From Flavobacteriales bacterium UBA6057 (GTDB taxonomy: Bacteria > Bacteroidota > Bacteroidia > Flavobacteriales_G > Salibacteraceae), in NCBI GenBank assembly GCA_002428995.1, contig DIYJ01000014.1, positions 259,247 to 323,246 on the forward strand: 64,000 bases of DNA, written 5' to 3'. A model generated the notes under the pieces. It had not been told where the DNA came from. It saw only the letters and a program-made list of their open reading frames with translations, and ran no database searches. Positions 60,655 through 64,000 of this stretch are shown piece after piece. A program made the translations under genes and the position numbers. Each line of letters starts with the position of its first letter. The stretch's first letter is position 1.

Positions 60655-63144
60655 TTAAAACTTCACCCCGATGGCCGTCACATCATCTGTTTGCTCCTGG
60701 CCTCCCTTCCACTCTAAGAAGTAGTCGGTAATGATTTCCTCTTGCTCCTCATAGGGTTTCTCCGCCACCGAGGTCATCAACTGCTTCAGCCGCTTTTTAC
60801 CCAGTTTCTTATTCTGGCTGCCTCCAAACTGGTTCTGGTATCCATCGCTGAACACGTAAAAAGCCATGCCTGGCTCAATGGTGAGCGAAGTACAAATGAA
60901 TTCTGACGAGCGCGCCTTGGTTTCTACACCGATGGCTTTCTTGCTTGGCCTTAGCTCTGTTAACTCATCCTGATAGACGATGTACCCATGAATCATCGAG
61001 GAGCTGTAGTGAAGTGTTTTGTTTGCCCTTTCGATCACAGCAATGCCTATTTCCATCCCGTCTCGAAGGGCCATGCTGTCATCCTTGATGTGAGGCTGCT
61101 GAAAGGCCTGATGCAGGCGTCTGGAAATGAGCCCAAGCATTTTATTGGGCAGCTCTTTGCTTTCTTTTCGCACCACGTCTGAAACAATCTTTGCTCCGAG
61201 AACACTCATGAACCCACCGGGAACTCCATGCCCGGTGCAATCTGCCACTACGAGCACCGTACGATCCTCGATCTCGTCCACCAGGAAAAAATCGCCCGAG
61301 ACAATGTCTTTGGGTTGTTCAAACAGCACAGCACTGGGTAGGTAACTCTTCAGCGTTTCAGCAGAAGGCAAAATCCCGTTTTGGATGCGGAGGGCGTAGT
61401 TGATACTGTCGGTGAGCTCAGCATTTTTAAGTCGGATGGTTTGCTCATCCCTTTGCTTCTCAGAGATGTTGCTGAGGATGGCGCGCGTGGTAATTCGTCC
61501 TCCTGAGAGGCTCGCAATTCCATTGCCTACAATGGTGATCGGCTGGCCACTTTTTGACCGCAACGTGGCTTCTATCTCGAAGTTTTGACCCAGGTTTTCC
61601 TTCATCTCTTCCAGGAGGATGGAAAGCCGCGACACCTGCGCAGGCTCTACAAGCTCAATGAAAGAGAGTTCACACAACTCAGACCATCGATATTCTAAAT
61701 CGTGCTTGAATGCGGCATTAGCGTAGATGAAACGTCCCATCTCGTCCAGGCTGGTGATGAGGCTGCGCGTGTTGTCAAAAAAGGCCTTGAATTCTACGCG
61801 GCTTTCATTGACGTTACGCACCAGTCGGGCGCGATGAATTCCACTGGCAAGCGATCGAAGCAGATCTGTGGCCAATTCACTCGCCTCTTCGCTGGTTGGA
61901 GGATTGATGATGGAGACAAGCCCGATCGCCTCGTCATGATGGTGGAGCGGAATGTGATGTACAAGAGCCGGCTTTTTGCGCTCCGAAAGGGAGTTTCGCA
62001 GTTCCTCCTTGCTGATCCGGGCAGAATCTATCCGCTCCCGGTCCTGTGCCGAAACCAGCCCAATTCCTTCCTCAACAGGGTTGTATGATCCGGGATTGTT
62101 CGTGGATTTGACGTTGAAGTCTTTCACTACTGACTCGTCCCGGGGTTCCAACACCTGAACCCTGACTTCCTCAGCATCCAGCGACATGGCGATGATGGGC
62201 AATGCATTGGCGATCAGTGTGTCTTCATCTTCGCTTTGTAGCATGACGTTTTGCACGGCCGCCAGCGCACTGTAGCGTTCATTCAATTGCCGAACGCGTT
62301 CGGCAGATCGTTTGCGAACGGTAATATCCGTTCCCAACGTGATCCAATGACTCAGGCGCCCATCTTTCTCCAGTGGGTTTGCATAAACGGAGACCCAGAT
62401 GAGCTGTCCGGTTTTGGTGACGTTTTGTATTTCCGTGTGAAAGGCCTTCCGTTGGTTGGATAGGATTTCGAGGTTCCGGGCTTCTGCCGGATCAAAATGC
62501 TCAGGGCGCAAAAAACTGACGGGGCTCTTTCCGGCTACTTCATCCAACGTGTACCCAAACGTCTTGGTGAAGCTTTCATTGACCCATTCGATGCGGTCAG
62601 ATTCATCTGTGATGATGACATAGTTGTCCGTAGCCTTTGCCACCAAAGCGAGTTTTTGCATCTCATACTCGTTCAGCTTTTGCCGGGTGATGTCCCTCAC
62701 AATGGCTTGAAAGCCCATGATCTGCTGTCTGTGGGTCTCAGAGCGAATGAACCTTACGTGTTGACCAACCCATTTTCGTTCACCGTTTTTCACAATAATG
62801 GGGAACTCGTAGTAGCTCTCATCCTGGTTCTTCTGAATCACATGGCTGTAAAAGGCGATGGCCTCCTCACGGTATTCTTGTTGAATCAGGTGGATGTATT
62901 TCGTTCCCAGCAGCTCTTCTTTTGAAAAGCCGGTAAGCTGCTCTGTAGCGTCATTAACGAAGGTGAACGAGCCAGACAGGTCGGTGGTATAAAGCACGTC
63001 CAGCGCCTCGTCTACTAATCTGCGGTATTGAAGATTGCTTGTTTCAAGTTCATCCAGCAACTTCTGATTGCGTTGCTTCATGAGAACAATCAGCATGACT
63101 GAAGCAAGCACAACAAAGACACAGATGAGTATGGTCAGCAACAT
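60655..63144 (-). CDS. Membrane PAS-PAS-GAF-PAS PP2C/SpoIIE-type phosphatase
   Basis: An 829-residue protein with one N-terminal membrane helix (LLTILICVFVVLASVMLIVLM). Three PAS domains lie at about 38-150, 160-280 and 445-570, each with a conserved core such as YTTDLSGSFTFVNDATEQLTG. A GAF-like domain lies at about 290-440. A PP2C/SpoIIE phosphatase domain (about 590-829) has VLVVADCTGHGVPGG. Such proteins dephosphorylate anti-sigma-factor antagonists after sensing a signal. No anti-sigma or antagonist genes are adjacent. It is the last gene of the minus-strand signalling cluster. Confidence 0.9.
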   Translation of the reverse strand: MLLTILICVFVVLASVMLIVLMKQRNQKLLDELETSNLQYRRLVDEALDVLYTTDLSGSFTFVNDATEQLTGFSKEELLGTKYIHLIQQEYREEAIAFYSHVIQKNQDESYYEFPIIVKNGERKWVGQHVRFIRSETHRQQIMGFQAIVRDITRQKLNEYEMQKLALVAKATDNYVIITDESDRIEWVNESFTKTFGYTLDEVAGKSPVSFLRPEHFDPAEARNLEILSNQRKAFHTEIQNVTKTGQLIWVSVYANPLEKDGRLSHWITLGTDITVRKRSAERVRQLNERYSALAAVQNVMLQSEDEDTLIANALPIIAMSLDAEEVRVQVLEPRDESVVKDFNVKSTNNPGSYNPVEEGIGLVSAQDRERIDSARISKEELRNSLSERKKPALVHHIPLHHHDEAIGLVSIINPPTSEEASELATDLLRSLASGIHRARLVRNVNESRVEFKAFFDNTRSLITSLDEMGRFIYANAAFKHDLEYRWSELCELSFIELVEPAQVSRLSILLEEMKENLGQNFEIEATLRSKSGQPITIVGNGIASLSGGRITTRAILSNISEKQRDEQTIRLKNAELTDSINYALRIQNGILPSAETLKSYLPSAVLFEQPKDIVSGDFFLVDEIEDRTVLVVADCTGHGVPGGFMSVLGAKIVSDVVRKESKELPNKMLGLISRRLHQAFQQPHIKDDSMALRDGMEIGIAVIERANKTLHYSSSMIHGYIVYQDELTELRPSKKAIGVETKARSSEFICTSLTIEPGMAFYVFSDGYQNQFGGSQNKKLGKKRLKQLMTSVAEKPYEEQEEIITDYFLEWKGGQEQTDDVTAIGVKF

Positions 63145-63192
63145 GAGGGATCAGTGAAGCGAGGGTAGGGAGGAAGAGAATACGGACGGGAA

Positions 63193-63606
63193 TTAGTTCC
63201 CGCGAGCCGCCTTGTAGAGAAGGTAAAAGCCATACCCGGAAAGCCCCCAGGTAATGATGAGCGCGATCACCCAAAAGAGCTGGCCAACCATTTCACCGAG
63301 CAGTGTTTTGAAGATGTTGAAGCCAAAAAGGTGGTCGATTTGCATATGCAAATGACCTATCGCCATCACCAGAAACCCCCAGGCCATCAGTGACATACCT
63401 TTTCCGAAGATTCCGCCCTTCAATGCCTGTGCAGTCAAAAAAGCGTAGACGATACAGAGGGCGAGAAACGGCAGCTCCAGCAGACCGAACCAAAAATCAA
63501 AGCCGTAGCCATAGCTGTTGGAATGCCCTTCATGGCCGGTTTGAGCCAGCAGTGTGATAGACAAGAAAGAAAAGAGAACAGGCAGAATCAGCAAATTGCG
63601 TTTCAT
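63193..63606 (-). CDS. Small four-helix membrane protein
   Basis: A 137-residue protein from the ATG at 63606; the upstream extension overlaps the receiver gene and lacks a start. A signal-like first helix, a short His-rich loop (TGHEGHSNS) and three further hydrophobic helices are visible, with a periodic HLHMQIDH segment in the third. I do not recognise the family. Histidines facing the membrane suggest metal or heme binding, but this is a guess. It sits between the receiver gene (13-bp gap) and the PP2C phosphatase (48-bp gap), so it may be part of the signalling unit. Confidence 0.75.
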   Translation of the reverse strand: MKRNLLILPVLFSFLSITLLAQTGHEGHSNSYGYGFDFWFGLLELPFLALCIVYAFLTAQALKGGIFGKGMSLMAWGFLVMAIGHLHMQIDHLFGFNIFKTLLGEMVGQLFWVIALIITWGLSGYGFYLLYKAARGN

Positions 63607-63619
63607 AGCGAAAGATGAA

Positions 63620-64000
63620 TTAGTTAGAATAGAGTTTTCGAAAAAGGTCCTCAAGCTCATCGAGTTGCAGCGGCTTCGCCAAATGAGCCATCATGCCATT
63701 GTTCATAGACTTTTGAACGTCTTCTGGATAGGCATTAGCGCTGAGCGCCACGATGGGTAAATCGAGCTTCATTTCGCTTTTGATCTTCATGGATGCTTCC
63801 CAGCCATTCATTTTTGGCAGGTTGATGTCCATCAGCACGAGATCTACTTTTTCTTCCTTCAAAGCCATGAGTCCTTCTTCAGCAGAAGACGCACATACGG
63901 CAGAACCACCAAACTTGTTTATTGCTGCCATGGCTACCATCTGGCTGATTCGGTTGTCTTCCACAATGAGTACGCGCTTTTCCTTCAACAACGAAGTTTT
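63620..64000 (-). CDS. Receiver domain, probably the C-terminal end of a hybrid histidine kinase (cut by right edge)
   Basis: The reading frame is open through the window edge with no start codon, so the 5' end is missing. The visible 126 residues are a complete receiver domain: VEDN near the start, phospho-acceptor aspartate in LVLMDINLPKMNGWE, a threonine/serine site in VALSANAY, and the lysine in LAKPLQ. The preceding residues (KTSLLKEKRVLIV) look like the linker that follows a kinase domain in hybrid sensor kinases. It is upstream of the membrane protein and PP2C phosphatase in one direction. Confidence 0.85.
   Translation of the reverse strand, partial: KTSLLKEKRVLIVEDNRISQMVAMAAINKFGGSAVCASSAEEGLMALKEEKVDLVLMDINLPKMNGWEASMKIKSEMKLDLPIVALSANAYPEDVQKSMNNGMMAHLAKPLQLDELEDLFRKLYSN

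Overview
This window comes from a bacterium of the phylum Bacteroidota, most likely a Flavobacteriales relative; a Cryomorphaceae/Schleiferiaceae-type marine lineage would fit but is not proven. Reasons: the gliding-motility lipoprotein gene gldH sits in the holB-ricT-gldH-pbp1A order typical of the group. About ten large secreted proteins carry type IX secretion (T9SS) C-terminal sorting domains. TAnnTTTG-type promoter boxes appear, Shine-Dalgarno signals are largely absent, and base composition looks close to 50% GC. I see no rRNA, tRNA, CRISPR array, transposase or phage module.

Layout. 1-1417: two minus-strand metabolic genes (PLP-dependent dehydratase, rpiB). 1821-4170: a MORN/YwqK repeat protein and a LytTR response regulator. 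4195-5220: hairpin repeats and 42-bp direct repeats flanking one orphan gene. 5235-12980: housekeeping genes (RNase R, ferritin, TlpA-like lipoprotein, pheS, cyclophilin, small lipoprotein, CvpA). 13083-19621: pgk, then holB-ricT-gldH-pbp1A. 19646-23840: 3-oxoacid CoA-transferase subunits A and B with a membrane glycosyltransferase-like gene wedged between them, then an epimerase. 24045-26616: a tight minus-strand operon (GT2 glycosyltransferase, dihydroorotase, DUF4296 lipoprotein).

26963-54750 is mostly secreted or cell-surface cargo: a T9SS protein, a serine beta-lactamase-like hydrolase overlapping two tandem sugar-dehydrogenase paralogues, a lysyl-endopeptidase-like protease, a hexapeptide-repeat protein, two lamin-tail-domain proteins, a 2029-residue multidomain protein, and two beta-propeller proteins. 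The asd gene (43100-44098) is the only housekeeping gene inside this block. 54751-55455 is a 705-bp gene-free stretch with promoter-like boxes and nested inverted repeats.

55456-64000 holds a lipoprotein and then the most unusual pair in the window: a TPR protein fused to a protein-arginine-methyltransferase-type domain, 7 bp upstream of an aspartyl/asparaginyl beta-hydroxylase-like gene. After these come a DUF3817 membrane protein, an M28 peptidase with a T9SS tail, and a minus-strand signalling cluster (receiver domain running off the right edge, a small membrane protein, and a PAS-GAF-PAS-PP2C phosphatase).

Together the window mixes core metabolism and cell-envelope synthesis with a large T9SS secretome. 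The best candidate for an undescribed system is the TPR-PRMT/hydroxylase pair, which looks like a two-enzyme protein-modification module.
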